This document shows positions 26,787 to 36,566 of a stretch of DNA of 45,163 nucleotides, in pieces. The position numbers and the translations under genes were made by a program. Numbering within the stretch: the stretch's first letter is position 1; each line of letters opens with the position of its first letter. Source of the DNA: Vibrio mexicanus (GTDB taxonomy: Bacteria > Pseudomonadota > Gammaproteobacteria > Enterobacterales > Vibrionaceae); NCBI RefSeq assembly GCF_001012815.1, contig NZ_JYJP01000105.1:1-45163 (forward strand). The letters run 5' to 3'. The notes below the pieces were generated by a model. It was given only the letters and a program-made list of their open reading frames with translations. It did not search any database and was not told the DNA's origin.

Positions 26787-28910
26787 ATGCATCAATATCT
26801 TGCTGTAACATCCAACGGCCTAGAAAACTTACTGGTAGATGAGCTAACCAAGCTCGGTATTTCCGATCCAAAACCTGTTCAAGCAGGGGTTAAGTTCAAA
26901 GCAACGAACGAGCAGATCTATCGCTGCTGCTTATGGAGTCGTTTAGCATCAAGATTTGTTCGTGTTCTTTCTGAATTCACCTGTCAAGATGACATGGATC
27001 TCTACTTATCTGCGACGGCAATTAACTGGGTAAACCATTTCGATAGCAGCAAGAAGCTGGTGGTTGATTTCAACGGTACTAACCGCGAAATCCGTAATAG
27101 CCAGTATGGTGCGATGAAAGTAAAAGATGCGATCGTGGACAGTTTCACTAAAAAGAACCTGCCACGTCCTTCGATCAGTAAAGATCATGCCGATCTTCGT
27201 ATTCACGTTCGTCTTCACAGGGATAAAGCGCTACTTGGTATTGATATGGTGGGCGGTGGCCTTCATCAACGTGGCTACCGACCAGCATCTGGCCGTGCAC
27301 CTCTAAGAGAGACACTGGCGTCTGCCATAGTTCAACGTTGTGGTTGGGACGGCTCTCAGCCTCTTTTAGACCCTATGTGTGGTTCAGGCACCTTACTTAT
27401 TGAAGCGGCAATGATTGCTGCCAACATGGCGCCTGGCGTCAAGCGTGAGTCTTGGGGTTTCGAGTCACTTGAAGATTTTGAACCAGAGCTATGGTCAGAG
27501 ATAAAATCTGAGGCCAACGTTCAAGCAAGAAGGGGTGTCAAAAAAGTTGACTGTAAGTTTTATGGCTTTGATAACGATGAAAAAGTTCTTAAAACTGCAC
27601 GCGACAATGCTCGCCGTGCCGGTGTTGAAAGCTTAATTGAGTTTAATTTTGGCGACGCCGCGCAAGTTAAGCGTCCTGAAGGCTTCGAGGCTGGCGTCAT
27701 CGTGTCAAACCCACCTTATGGTGAACGATTAGGCACACATCCTGGCTTGATTGCGCTTTACACCGCATTTGGTGCTCAGTTGAAATCGCAGTTTGGTGGC
27801 TGTAAAGCTTCGATCTTCTCAAGCTCTGACGAGCTACTAAGCTGTCTGCGTATGCGAGCGGATAAACAGTTCAAGTTGAATAACGGCGCGTTACCGTGTC
27901 ACCAAAAGAACTACTCTATTTCAGAGCGCGCTCAAGTTGAAGGCGGTGGCTCTCAGCAAGAATCGCTCGTTGCCCCTGATTTCTCGAATCGATTGAAGAA
28001 AAACATCGGTAAGATTGGCAAATGGGCACGTAAAGAAGGCTTAGATTGCTACCGTATCTACGACGCAGACTTACCTGAATACAACGTTGCCATTGATGTT
28101 TATAACGATCACTTAGTGATTCAAGAGTACGCAGCCCCTAAAAACATTCCTGAAGAGAAGGCGAAGCGTCGTTTGACGGATATCATCAGAGCTTCCATTC
28201 AAGTGACGGGTACTGATGCAAACAAAGTGGTGCTTAAAGTCCGTGAGAAACAAAAAGGCCGCTCTCAGTATCAGAAGTTGAGTCAGGGTCAAGAGACGAT
28301 GACCGTTCAAGAGTATGGCGTCTCCTTGATTGTTAACCTGCACGATTATCTGGATACAGGCTTGTTCTTGGATCATAAGCTAACTCGCCGTCGTTTGGGA
28401 GAAATGGCGCAAGGTAAAGATTTCTTAAATCTATTTGCTTACACCGGTTCTGGAACCGTTCATGCGGCTTGCGGGGGTGCTAAATCGACGACTACGGTGG
28501 ATATGTCCAACACCTATCTTGATTGGGCAAAAGAGAATATGCAGCTCAATGGTCAAGTTGGTCGCCAGCATCGTTACGAGCAGGCAGATTGCTTGCAGTG
28601 GTTGTCTAATGCAAAAGGTCAGTATGATCTTATCTTTATCGACCCGCCAACGTTTTCAAACTCGAAGCGCATGGAACAGACGTTTGATGTTCAGCGCGAC
28701 CACATCCAGCTAATGGAAAACCTTCAACGCATCCTAAGAGAGTCGGGCACCATCGTATTCTCTAATAACAAGCGCCACTTTAAGATGGACTTTGAGGCGT
28801 TGGACAAGCTTGGGCTAGAAGCGAAAAACATTTCGTCTCAAACGCTGCCATTAGATTTTGGCCGTAATAAACATATCCACAATTGCTGGATTATCACTCA
28901 CAAGAGCTAA
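26787..28910 (+). CDS. rlmL: bifunctional 23S rRNA methyltransferase RlmKL
   Basis: The protein makes two modifications of 23S rRNA: m2G2445 (RlmL part) and m7G2069 (RlmK part). Its 707 residues (702 in E. coli) show an N-terminal THUMP domain (about residues 45-155) and the first Rossmann methyltransferase, with [14 protein letters not shown] and [10 protein letters not shown]. The second methyltransferase has [15 protein letters not shown] and [12 protein letters not shown]. The gene is intact, with a promoter at 26725-26754. The glutaredoxin-like gene starts 18 bases after the stop, so rlmL, the glutaredoxin gene and uup probably form an operon. Confidence 0.96.
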   Translation: MHQYLAVTSNGLENLLVDELTKLGISDPKPVQAGVKFKATNEQIYRCCLWSRLASRFVRVLSEFTCQDDMDLYLSATAINWVNHFDSSKKLVVDFNGTNREIRNSQYGAMKVKDAIVDSFTKKNLPRPSISKDHADLRIHVRLHRDKALLGIDMVGGGLHQRGYRPASGRAPLRETLASAIVQRCGWDGSQPLLDPMCGSGTLLIEAAMIAANMAPGVKRESWGFESLEDFEPELWSEIKSEANVQARRGVKKVDCKFYGFDNDEKVLKTARDNARRAGVESLIEFNFGDAAQVKRPEGFEAGVIVSNPPYGERLGTHPGLIALYTAFGAQLKSQFGGCKASIFSSSDELLSCLRMRADKQFKLNNGALPCHQKNYSISERAQVEGGGSQQESLVAPDFSNRLKKNIGKIGKWARKEGLDCYRIYDADLPEYNVAIDVYNDHLVIQEYAAPKNIPEEKAKRRLTDIIRASIQVTGTDANKVVLKVREKQKGRSQYQKLSQGQETMTVQEYGVSLIVNLHDYLDTGLFLDHKLTRRRLGEMAQGKDFLNLFAYTGSGTVHAACGGAKSTTTVDMSNTYLDWAKENMQLNGQVGRQHRYEQADCLQWLSNAKGQYDLIFIDPPTFSNSKRMEQTFDVQRDHIQLMENLQRILRESGTIVFSNNKRHFKMDFEALDKLGLEAKNISSQTLPLDFGRNKHIHNCWIITHKS

Positions 28911-28928
28911 TACAGGAGTTTGAGCTAA

Positions 28929-29171
28929 GTGATTACGCTCTATAGCACAGAAGGGTGCCATCTTTGTGAGATGGCATTTGAATTGACTCAGCAAGCGAAT
29001 GTTTCTCATCTGGTGGAAATAGTCGACATTGCTTTTGATGACGCGTTGTTTTCTCGTTACGGCGTCACTATTCCAGTATTAAAAGTGGATTCTTCAGAGA
29101 TCAATTGGCCCTTCGATTTACAACAATTACAGCATTGGTTAGAGAATAATGGCATTACTTACAATTCATAA
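28929..29171 (+). CDS. glutaredoxin-like protein (DUF836 type)
   Basis: This 80-residue thioredoxin-fold protein has the active-site motif Cys10-His-Leu-Cys13 (STEGCHLCEMA) and the cis-proline region VTIPVLKV. Proteins of this type often stand between rlmL and uup in gamma-proteobacteria; their partner is unknown. The start is GTG, preceded by AGGAG about 9 bases upstream. The 3' end overlaps the start of uup by 23 bases in another frame, showing tight coupling. Confidence 0.88.
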   Translation: MITLYSTEGCHLCEMAFELTQQANVSHLVEIVDIAFDDALFSRYGVTIPVLKVDSSEINWPFDLQQLQHWLENNGITYNS

Positions 29172-31065
29172 TGGTCAGCTTGCATTTGGTGACCATCCAC
29201 TATTAGACAAAGCGGACTTTGCTCTACAAGAGAATGAGCGTGTTTGTCTTGTTGGTCGAAATGGTGCGGGTAAGTCAACCTTGATGAAGGTGCTTGCTGG
29301 TGAAATCATCATGGATGACGGCAAGATGCAAATCACCCAAGACGTGGTGGTGTCTCGCTTGGAACAGGATCCGCCACGTAATGAAGAAGGCACGGTTTTA
29401 GACTACGTATCAGGCGGTTTGGCAGAAATCGGTGAGCAGCTTAAGATCTACCAAGATCAGCTTGATCTCGTGGGTGAAGACCCAAGCGAGTCAAACATTA
29501 ATAAGCTCGCTCGCATTCAAGAGCAGTTAGAGCATTCCGGTGCATGGCGCTTTGAAGACCGAATCAAGAACGTATTGGCGGCGCTTAAACTTGAGGGCAG
29601 TACAAAACTAACGGATTTGTCTGGTGGTTGGCAGCGTAAAGCCGCATTGGCACGTGCGCTTGTGTGCGACCCAGATGTTTTGCTTCTTGATGAGCCGACT
29701 AACCACCTAGATGTGACAACCATTGAGTGGCTTGAGACTTTCTTAAAAGACTTCCGTGGTTCAATCATCTTTATTTCTCACGACCGGACTTTTATTAAAT
29801 CGATGGCGACGCGAATCATCGATCTCGATCGCGGTAAATTGAACTCTTTTCCTGGCGACTACGAGAAGTACCTCGTTGATAAAGAAGAGCTTCTTCGTGT
29901 CGAAGAGATGCAAAATGCAGAGTTTGACAAAAAGCTAGCTCAGGAAGAAGTCTGGATTCGACAGGGCATTAAAGCGCGTAGGACGCGTAATGAAGGCCGT
30001 GTGCGTGCGTTAAAGAAGTTGCGACAAGAAAGAAGTGAACGACGTGAGGTTCAGGGCAAAGCTGTTCTTAGGATCGATGACGCAGCGCGTTCAGGCAAAA
30101 TTGTATTCGAGGCTGAAAACCTCAATTACAGTATCGATGGGCAAAACATTGTTAAGGACTTTAGCTTTAACATTATGCGCGGAGATAAGATTGCGCTTAT
30201 CGGCCCTAATGGTTGTGGTAAGAGTACTTTGTTGAAGCTACTGCTTGATCAGTTAAAGCCTGATAGCGGTAGGCTCCATTGTGGTACCAAGCTAGAAGTT
30301 GCGTATTTTGATCAGTATCGTGAAACTCTTGACCCAGAAAAATCCGTCATCGACAACCTTGCTGATGGAAAGCAAGAGGTGATGGTCGGTGGTAGAGAGC
30401 GCCATGCTCTGAGCTACTTGCAAGACTTCTTATTCGAGCCTAAACGGGCGCGCACACCAGTAAAAGCGCTGTCTGGTGGTGAGAAAAACCGCCTTCTCCT
30501 TGCTCGTATTTTCCTACGTTCTAATAACTTATTGGTTCTTGATGAGCCAACTAACGATTTAGACATAGAAACATTGGAACTTTTAGAAGATTTGCTTGCC
30601 AATTATCAGGGTACTTTACTTCTTGTCAGTCACGATCGTGAGTTTGTTGATAATACCGTTATGACGAGCTGGATCTTTGAAGGTAATGGTGTCATTGAGG
30701 AATTCGTTGGAGGTTACCACGATGCTCAGCAGCAACGTAGCCAAGTAATTAAGTCCAGAGCGGTTGAAAAACCGACGAAACAAGAAAAAGTGGTTGAGGG
30801 AACTCCCAAAACTTCAAATCACAAAAGTAAACCGAAGAAGTTATCTTATAAACTGCAACGAGAATTAGAAGAACTGCCTCAACGATTAGAAAGCCTTGAA
30901 GAGGAAATCGAATCGTTGCAAACTCAAGTGAATGATCCATCATTTTTCTCAAAATCCGTGGATGAGACACAACCGATTTTAGATAAGCTTTCTGCGGTAG
31001 AGCAGGAGCTTGAAATTGCGTTCGAGCGTTGGGAAGAGCTCGAAGCGATGCAACAGGAAAGTTAG
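29149..31065 (+). CDS. uup: ABC-F ATPase Uup
   Basis: Uup is a soluble ABC-F protein with two ATPase domains and no membrane part. It is linked to ribosome function and to suppression of transposon precise excision. The 638 residues contain first Walker A GRNGAGKST, signature LSGGWQRK and Walker B VLLLDEPTNHLD, then an interdomain linker. Second come GPNGCGKST, LSGGEKNR and LLVLDEPTNDLD. A C-terminal coiled coil (about residues 560-638), typical of Uup, binds DNA. The gene starts inside the preceding one and ends 7 bases before the DUF3466 gene. Confidence 0.96.
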   Translation: MALLTIHNGQLAFGDHPLLDKADFALQENERVCLVGRNGAGKSTLMKVLAGEIIMDDGKMQITQDVVVSRLEQDPPRNEEGTVLDYVSGGLAEIGEQLKIYQDQLDLVGEDPSESNINKLARIQEQLEHSGAWRFEDRIKNVLAALKLEGSTKLTDLSGGWQRKAALARALVCDPDVLLLDEPTNHLDVTTIEWLETFLKDFRGSIIFISHDRTFIKSMATRIIDLDRGKLNSFPGDYEKYLVDKEELLRVEEMQNAEFDKKLAQEEVWIRQGIKARRTRNEGRVRALKKLRQERSERREVQGKAVLRIDDAARSGKIVFEAENLNYSIDGQNIVKDFSFNIMRGDKIALIGPNGCGKSTLLKLLLDQLKPDSGRLHCGTKLEVAYFDQYRETLDPEKSVIDNLADGKQEVMVGGRERHALSYLQDFLFEPKRARTPVKALSGGEKNRLLLARIFLRSNNLLVLDEPTNDLDIETLELLEDLLANYQGTLLLVSHDREFVDNTVMTSWIFEGNGVIEEFVGGYHDAQQQRSQVIKSRAVEKPTKQEKVVEGTPKTSNHKSKPKKLSYKLQRELEELPQRLESLEEEIESLQTQVNDPSFFSKSVDETQPILDKLSAVEQELEIAFERWEELEAMQQES

Positions 31066-31072
31066 AAGTTAC

Positions 31073-32758
31073 ATGAGTAGTATGAATTTAAAATTATCAA
31101 CAGTCGCTGTGACCGTTTTTACAGCACTAAACGCAAATGCAGCGCTTTACCAAATTGTAGAAGTGGCACCAGAAGGTATTGGTGCAGATGAGTACAATAC
31201 TTCATATGGTGTTGCGATTCAGCCTGGAGATAATGGACAGCCGTTAGGTTGTTTTGATAATGCTGCCAGTTGTCAGTCTTCAGATTATGCTCTAGCAGGC
31301 GAAACTCGCGTGACTGTTGATGGAGTAAGTTATCGAGAAGAGGCTCCGTTTGCTTTAGATAATGGCTTCTTCTATATCCAAGACTGGGACGATTTTAAAA
31401 ACTACTGTTATCGTGAACTGCTTTACTCAACTTGTGACTCTTGGGCGGATGAACATTACGCTCCATGGGAGCGTGAGATGAACGGTGATACTACTTCCAA
31501 TGCTCTGGCCTTTGTAGAAGGTGGTTCATACAACAATAAATTTAATAATGTTATCAATAGCTTGACCGAGGGCCGTGAGCCGGTAGGTAACCAAAGCACA
31601 TCGAAAGACAGGCGTAATGATGCTGTTGCCCCAGTACTTCCAACCGAAAGCGGTTCTAACTGGAAGCAATCTCGCGCTTGGGTGGCTTTCGAAGCTAATG
31701 GCGATACTTACGTTGCCGGTAGTGTTGCGCGTGAACTTTCAAATAATGAAGGTGAGCACCATACCTCTCGTGCTGCGTTATGGAACATAGATACGGTTGT
31801 TGAACTGGATTGGAACAATAAAAATAGCAACGGCACTGAAAGACCGGAAGTAAATAACCGTCTGGCGCAAGGTAGCCTCCGAGATGTTGCTGTAGTAGAC
31901 GGAAAAGTTTATGCGGTTGGTTATAACAGCCACAGTTATGACGACAATTTCATGAATGCGACGGTATTCCAAGTAGACGAGGCGGATGTGCTGGACTCTA
32001 CTCAATGGTCGAGCCGCATTATCAATGAAACGTACTCTAAAAATGGTAGCAACGAGTACGTATACTCAAATTCGGTAGCAGAAAGTATCAACAACAATCT
32101 AGTCGCGGTGGGTTCATCTAAGCGCCCGGGTAGTCGTCCGCAAAATGGTGCAGCTGGTAACCGTTTGTTCTATGTACCAGATGTGACTAGTCCGACGGCG
32201 ACTTACTTTACCGGCGGTATCTTCTTTGATGGTGCTGGTGGTACAGTAGGCGCAATCAACAACTACAATGAGTTTGTTGGTATGTTAGATGCGGAAGATA
32301 ACCGTGAAAACCGTGGTAAGCCGCGTCGCAAGCGCGCGTTTATTAATCCAATCAGTGCAAATGGTACTGACGCAGCTCGTAGCGCAATTTTTAACAATCA
32401 AGCTTGGTTCTTGGATACATTGACGAATGGTGACACCAACGGTCAAAACGTATCAAGTCACAATAACCAGTTCCGTATTTTCGCCGCGTCGGATATAAAT
32501 GATGCTGGTGTTATTTCGGCGACAGCGACTAAGTGTGAAGGCGGTTATGATACGGTCGCGCATAACTCATACTGTGGCGGCGGTTCAACGCAAGAGAAAA
32601 CAGTGGCTGTTAAACTGATCCCTATAGCGGGAGCGAGTTACGCGAATGGTGACATTGTCACAAGGTCGATTGATGAAGAGCCAGTTGAACGCAAAGGTGG
32701 TAGCTTAGGTTGGCTTGGTTTGGCTGTCTTAGGTCTGATTCGGTTTCGTAAAAAATAG
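31073..32758 (+). CDS. DUF3466 surface or periplasmic protein with GlyGly-CTERM-like tail
   Basis: This 561-residue exported protein of unknown function has a signal peptide (about residues 1-23, ending LNANA) and a long beta-rich body resembling the DUF3466 family of Vibrio and relatives. The body contains repeats of the type GDTYVAGSVAREL, DGKVYAVGYNSH and NNNLVAVGSS, suggesting a propeller-like fold. The C-terminus shows Gly-Gly, a hydrophobic stretch (SLGWLGLAVLGLI) and a basic end RFRKK. This matches the GlyGly-CTERM signal cut by rhombosortase and associated with type II secretion. ATG 31073 is preferred because it gives a better signal peptide than the longer frame inside uup. Its own terminator follows. 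Confidence 0.85.
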   Translation: MSSMNLKLSTVAVTVFTALNANAALYQIVEVAPEGIGADEYNTSYGVAIQPGDNGQPLGCFDNAASCQSSDYALAGETRVTVDGVSYREEAPFALDNGFFYIQDWDDFKNYCYRELLYSTCDSWADEHYAPWEREMNGDTTSNALAFVEGGSYNNKFNNVINSLTEGREPVGNQSTSKDRRNDAVAPVLPTESGSNWKQSRAWVAFEANGDTYVAGSVARELSNNEGEHHTSRAALWNIDTVVELDWNNKNSNGTERPEVNNRLAQGSLRDVAVVDGKVYAVGYNSHSYDDNFMNATVFQVDEADVLDSTQWSSRIINETYSKNGSNEYVYSNSVAESINNNLVAVGSSKRPGSRPQNGAAGNRLFYVPDVTSPTATYFTGGIFFDGAGGTVGAINNYNEFVGMLDAEDNRENRGKPRRKRAFINPISANGTDAARSAIFNNQAWFLDTLTNGDTNGQNVSSHNNQFRIFAASDINDAGVISATATKCEGGYDTVAHNSYCGGGSTQEKTVAVKLIPIAGASYANGDIVTRSIDEEPVERKGGSLGWLGLAVLGLIRFRKK

Positions 32759-32776
32759 TCTTAAATTGTAAATCGA

Positions 32777-32812
32777 GGCACGGGGTCACAAAAATGATCC
32801 CGTGCCTTTTTT
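32777..32812 (+). terminator. terminator after the DUF3466 gene
   Basis: GGCACGGG-GTCA pairs with TGAT-CCCGTGCC (one G.U pair), with loop CAAAAA and six T after it. Confidence 0.92.
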
Positions 32813-32925
32813 ATTGCTTGAGAAAGGCCGTATTTTGATCGATTCTTAATACTGGAGTCATAAAAGCTCCACATAGATTTAATAGTAGTACGTTAGACAC
32901 CATTTTTATGTATGAGGACGACACT

Positions 32926-33099
32926 ATGAAGAGACAGAAGCGTGACCGCCTAGAGCGAGCTCAATCTCAAGGTTATAAAGCAGGACTAAATGGACGCTCG
33001 CAAGAAGCTTGTCCATACCAACAGATGGACGCTCGTTCCTATTGGTTAGGAGGTTGGCGTGATGCCCGCGACGATAAAACTGCGGGACTCTATAAATAA
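32926..33099 (+). CDS. rmf: ribosome modulation factor
   Basis: RMF joins 70S ribosomes into inactive 100S dimers in stationary phase. The 57-residue basic protein is close to E. coli RMF: MKRQKRDRLERAQSQGYKAG, then CPYQQMDARSYWLGGWRDA. The start is ATG 32926 and not the upstream in-frame ATG at 32908, because it matches the family N-terminus and GAGG lies 8 bases upstream. It is a single-gene unit between terminators. Confidence 0.97.
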   Translation: MKRQKRDRLERAQSQGYKAGLNGRSQEACPYQQMDARSYWLGGWRDARDDKTAGLYK

Positions 33100-33136
33100 C
33101 GAATGCATCCACATGCAGTAAAATAGGAATTTTAAT

Positions 33137-33160
33137 AAAAGCCCCATTTGGGGCTTTTAT
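33137..33160. terminator. terminator after rmf, probably bidirectional
   Basis: AAAAGCCCC and GGGGCTTTT form a 9-bp stem with loop ATTT. A and T runs on both sides allow use from either strand. Confidence 0.88.
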
Positions 33161-33203
33161 TGCATTAACTAACGCACTATAACTAAACGTATTGTTTTAA
33201 AAT

Positions 33204-33226
33204 AAAACGGCGAATATCGCCGTTTT
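33204..33226 (-). terminator. terminator after fabA
   Basis: AAAACGGCGA and TCGCCGTTTT form a 10-bp stem with a 3-base loop, 31 bases after the fabA stop on the minus strand. A T-rich stretch follows on that strand. Confidence 0.85.
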
Positions 33227-33256
33227 GGGAAACTATCTAATAAAGAAAAAGTAAGC

Positions 33257-33775
33257 TTAGAAAGCAGACGTATCTTGGAAGAGGCCAACTTTAAGATCTT
33301 TCGCTACGTAGATCTCTTTGCCGTCTACTAGAACACGGCCGTCAGCTAGGCCCATAACAAGCTTACGATTAACTACGCGTTTCATGTGGATTTCGTAGGT
33401 CACTTTCTTCGCAGTTGGAAGGATCTGGCCTGTGAATTTAACTTCACCAACACCTAAAGCACGGCCTTTACCTTTGCCGCCAACCCAGCCAAGGAAGAAA
33501 CCAACCAGTTGCCACATCGCGTCTAAACCTAGGCAGCCTGGCATTACTGGGTCGCCAGGGAAGTGGCAATCGAAGAACCATAGGTCTGGGTTAATATCCA
33601 GCTCTGCTAGAATAAGGCCTTTACCAAAATCGCCTTCTGTTTCAGACATCTTAGTAACGCGGTCCATCATAAGCATGTTTGGCGCAGGCAGTTGTGGGTA
33701 ACCCGGGCCGAATAGTTCGCCTTGGCTAGATGCTAGTAGGTCGTCGCGGTTATAAGAATCTTTTTTATTTTGCAT
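33257..33775 (-). CDS. fabA: 3-hydroxydecanoyl-ACP dehydratase/isomerase
   Basis: FabA dehydrates 3-hydroxydecanoyl-ACP and isomerises the product to the cis-3 form, opening the way to unsaturated fatty acids. The 172-residue hotdog protein matches E. coli FabA in length and sequence. It has [19 protein letters not shown], with the catalytic His (near 71) and Asp (near 85), and [11 protein letters not shown] at the end. The start is ATG 33775, aligned with the E. coli start; a TTG two codons upstream is in frame, but GGAG lies 10 bases before the ATG. It follows the lonB gene in the usual Vibrio order but has its own promoter region. Confidence 0.97.
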   Translation of the reverse strand: MQNKKDSYNRDDLLASSQGELFGPGYPQLPAPNMLMMDRVTKMSETEGDFGKGLILAELDINPDLWFFDCHFPGDPVMPGCLGLDAMWQLVGFFLGWVGGKGKGRALGVGEVKFTGQILPTAKKVTYEIHMKRVVNRKLVMGLADGRVLVDGKEIYVAKDLKVGLFQDTSAF

Positions 33776-33863
33776 TATCAATAAACTCCGATTTTTGATA
33801 GGTGCATGTTAGTGAACACGTGTAAGCTAGACAACTCCGATCAGTGTATTAATTTGTTTCTAT

Positions 33864-35521
33864 TCAGGAAATCCATTCGCGAATACGTTGGAATAAACTT
33901 GGTGGATGCTCATGCCTCTCATAGTTTTCAATTCGAGCCGCAATTTTACTGATCACGCTGTTTTCATCCTCACTGCGGAACTCTTGTCCCATAAGGATTG
34001 GAATGGCCTCATCGACATGTGAAACCGACCAGATGTGAAACTCATTGTTCTTGATGCTTTCAACAACATCTTTACTTAGCGCGAGATGCTTTAAGTTTGA
34101 AGTAGGAAGTATGACGCCTTGATGGCCCGTCAGTCCTTGATGTTTACAGACATGGTAAAAGCCTTCGATTTTTTCATTCAAACCGCCGACAGCTTGTACG
34201 CGTCCAAACTGATCAACAGCGCCGGTTACTGCGATTTGTTGATTGATAGGGTATTCAGATAGGGCACTTACGAACGAACATAGCTCAGCTAATGATGCGC
34301 TGTCGCCATCGACTTCTGAGTAAGACTGCTCAAACACAACAGAAGCTGAGTAAGGCAAAGGCTCATCTAGATTCAGAGCAGAGCTTACAAACGCTTGCAT
34401 GATCATCATGCCTTTAGCATGCAAATTGCCACCAAGTTCTGCCTTTCGTTCAACATCTGAAATATCGCCATCGCCGAAATGGATAACGCAAGAAATTCGA
34501 GCAGGCTCACCGTAAGCAAGTGGGTGGCCCGGTACATCAATGACTGTAAGTCCATTGACTTGTCCAATTTGCTCACCTTGAGTTTCAATGATCACTTGAC
34601 CATCGAAAATGTCCGACAATGCACGCTCTGGCAAATAGCTAGAACGGTAGTAACGTTCATCGAGTGCTTTATCGATATCAGGGCCATCGATTGAATTGGA
34701 AGAGCCGTTTTTGGACGAATTATTTAATGCAGCTTCTTGAATGAGAGCGAGGTACCAAAGAGTATCCAATGGCATATAGCTTGATCCTCGGTTAAACGTG
34801 CACCCGCAACCATGAGTCGTTTAATGGCAGAAGGGGTTAGATTTGGTAATTGATATTTAGCAGTGAGCCATTGAATGTAACCCAAATACAGACCAATACT
34901 TTCATCATTCAGTGCGAGTTCTGGCTCATACTCGCTGAACATACATAAGCCACTGTGTATATCTTGATCTTGGAAGTCTAAGTCTGCTAGTTGCTCCCGA
35001 TTACCAAGTACGATGAGCTTAAAGTTGTAGGGTTGTAGGCAGGACTCTTTCGCCGGTAGTTTAGGGTTTACGTTAATAGGCTCTACCGCATGACCAAACA
35101 ACGCAGACTTTAACGTGAGCCACGTGACGGGATTGGTAAGGAGAAGATTGGCAGAAACACAGAGAAACCCATTCTGAACTTGGCTCAGTAGCCCTTCAGT
35201 TTGCGTGACAACGGTGCCGTGTTCATCGGCTTTGTAGCTTCCAAGCACGTCAGCCATAGTTAGGCTTTCACATAGTTTGAAAGGCTTGTCGGTAAACTCA
35301 CTAAAGGCTTCAGTTAGTAGAGCGTTATGAAATGGATTATCTTGACCATTCACCAGTAGAACACGGGTGACACCGTTGGAGAGACTAAACTGGGAGATGG
35401 CGGCCTTGAGTCTTGGTTGGATATCTAATAGTTCGATAGGATTTTGGTTCGAATAATTGTCTATTGAGGTACTAAACTTATCGAACTGTGGTGTGACGGC
35501 CTGCCAACTTTCTTGTTTCAT
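33864..35521 (-). CDS. LonB/YcbZ-type S16 protease (frameshifted in this sequence)
   Basis: This is a Lon-like protein with a C-terminal S16 peptidase domain. The catalytic Ser lies in EVDGDSASLAEL and the Lys in VGGLNEKIEGFY, the normal Lon dyad. The N-terminal domain keeps a degraded AAA-like fold: where a Walker A loop would be there is LLVNGQDNPFHNAL, without GK[ST], so ATP use is unlikely, as in E. coli YcbZ. The reading frame breaks at about 34776-34782, where one missing base would join TEDQA to MPLDTLWYLALIQEAAL. The restored length is 552. It is divergent from matP, 159 bases apart. Targets are unknown. Confidence 0.88.
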
Positions 35522-35640
35522 GTAGTCTGTTGTTTCCTAAAAATTTTGCACGATTATATAGAAAAACGGTAGTAGGGGACAGACAAATGATCTCGCTCTA
35601 GTTTTTTATCTATCGCTATTGTTAGGTTGACTGATTTTGG

Positions 35641-35653
35641 GTTACGCTGTCAC
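35641..35653. promoter_or_regulatory. matS-like site in the matP promoter region
   Basis: GTTACGCTGTCAC differs from GTGACRNYGTCAC at one position only (T for G at position 3). It ends 27 bases before the matP start codon, where bound MatP could block its own transcription. Confidence 0.4.
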
Positions 35654-35680
35654 CCTAAACGTTAAGGATCCTGCTCAATC

Positions 35681-36130
35681 ATGAAATATCAACAACTTGA
35701 AAACTTGGAATGCGGTTGGAAATGGCAATACCTCATAAAGAAATGGAAAGACGGTGAGAAAATAACGCGTCATATCGACAGTAGTGAGGATGCTACCGCG
35801 GTGGAAAGCCTGAGAGGGCTAGAACACGAGCCGACAAAAGTTCTTGAGTGGATTGAGAATCACATGTCCTTGGAGCTTGATAATAAGCTCAAGCAAGCGA
35901 TCAGAGCGAAGCGAAAGCGCCATTTCAACGCTGAGCAGATTCATACAAAGAAAAAATCCATCGATTTAGACTATCGTGTATGGGAGAAGCTTTCATACCG
36001 AGCTAACGAACTGGGTTGCACGCTCTCAGATGCAATTGAATACCTTTTATCTGAAGCTTCTCGAAGTGAGAAAGCCAGTAAAGCGGTAAGTAACTTGAAA
36101 CAGGATTTAAGTAAACTGCTGTCTGATTAA
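35681..36130 (+). CDS. matP: macrodomain Ter organiser MatP
   Basis: MatP binds matS sites in the terminus region, compacts it, and keeps it at mid-cell. The 149-residue protein has the family features: N-terminal helical region LENLECGWKWQYLIKKWKDGE, then FNAEQIHTKKKSIDL, the beta strand of the ribbon-helix-helix DNA-binding domain. The helices YRVWEKLSYRANELGCTLSDAIEYLL follow. Its presence agrees with the perfect matS at 25560 and the dif-like site at 38244. AAGGA about 12 bases upstream supports the start. The DUF3634 gene follows after 15 bases. Confidence 0.97.
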   Translation: MKYQQLENLECGWKWQYLIKKWKDGEKITRHIDSSEDATAVESLRGLEHEPTKVLEWIENHMSLELDNKLKQAIRAKRKRHFNAEQIHTKKKSIDLDYRVWEKLSYRANELGCTLSDAIEYLLSEASRSEKASKAVSNLKQDLSKLLSD

Positions 36131-36145
36131 ACAAGGAGTTGTTGT

Positions 36146-36457
36146 ATGTTGTACGTCATGCTCATTGCTGCAGTGATCATATTTTGGCTAGTTGCTGTGG
36201 ATCGTCCTGCTCTTAAAGTGACGTTTGAGGGTGGGGTAATCACGAATGTCAAAGGGCATTTCCCGCCTAAGTTTCGTCATAATGTAATAGAAATTGGCGA
36301 AATTGTTCCATTTGATGGAACGATGAAGGTGTATAAACAACGAACAGGCGCAAAGCTAACCTTCTCCAAGCAAGTTCCTAAAAAAGTACAGCAACGCATA
36401 CGAAATGTATTTCCTCATCAAGGTTTTAAGTCTTCTGGTGACAAGAAGCGCGCTTAG
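36146..36457 (+). CDS. DUF3634 family membrane-anchored protein
   Basis: This 103-residue protein has one N-terminal membrane segment (about residues 2-18, LYVMLIAAVIIFWLVAV) and a short soluble domain (FEGGVITNVKGHFPPKF...IVPFDGTMKVYKQR). It resembles the DUF3634 family known from Vibrio and relatives. The function is unknown. AAGGAG 7 bases before the ATG supports the start. It is close behind matP (15 bases) and may be co-transcribed with it. Confidence 0.85.
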   Translation: MLYVMLIAAVIIFWLVAVDRPALKVTFEGGVITNVKGHFPPKFRHNVIEIGEIVPFDGTMKVYKQRTGAKLTFSKQVPKKVQQRIRNVFPHQGFKSSGDKKRA

Positions 36458-36543
36458 ATTCTAACTTGTCAATTACGGCATCGTTGGCTTTGAGCCCGAT
36501 AATTCTCCTCACAGTTTGTCACCAACTTCCAATCTCGACAAGA

Positions 36544-36565
36544 TAACCTCCTTAATAGGAGGTTA
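36544..36565 (+). promoter_or_regulatory. hairpin that hides the ribosome-binding site of the TolA-like gene
   Basis: TAACCTCCT and AGGAGGTTA form a perfect 9-bp stem with a 4-base loop (TAAT). The right arm contains the whole Shine-Dalgarno sequence AGGAGG, and the ATG begins 2 bases after the arm. Translation should be low unless the hairpin is opened by heat, a protein, a small RNA or upstream translation. Confidence 0.7.
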
Positions 36566-36566
36566 C

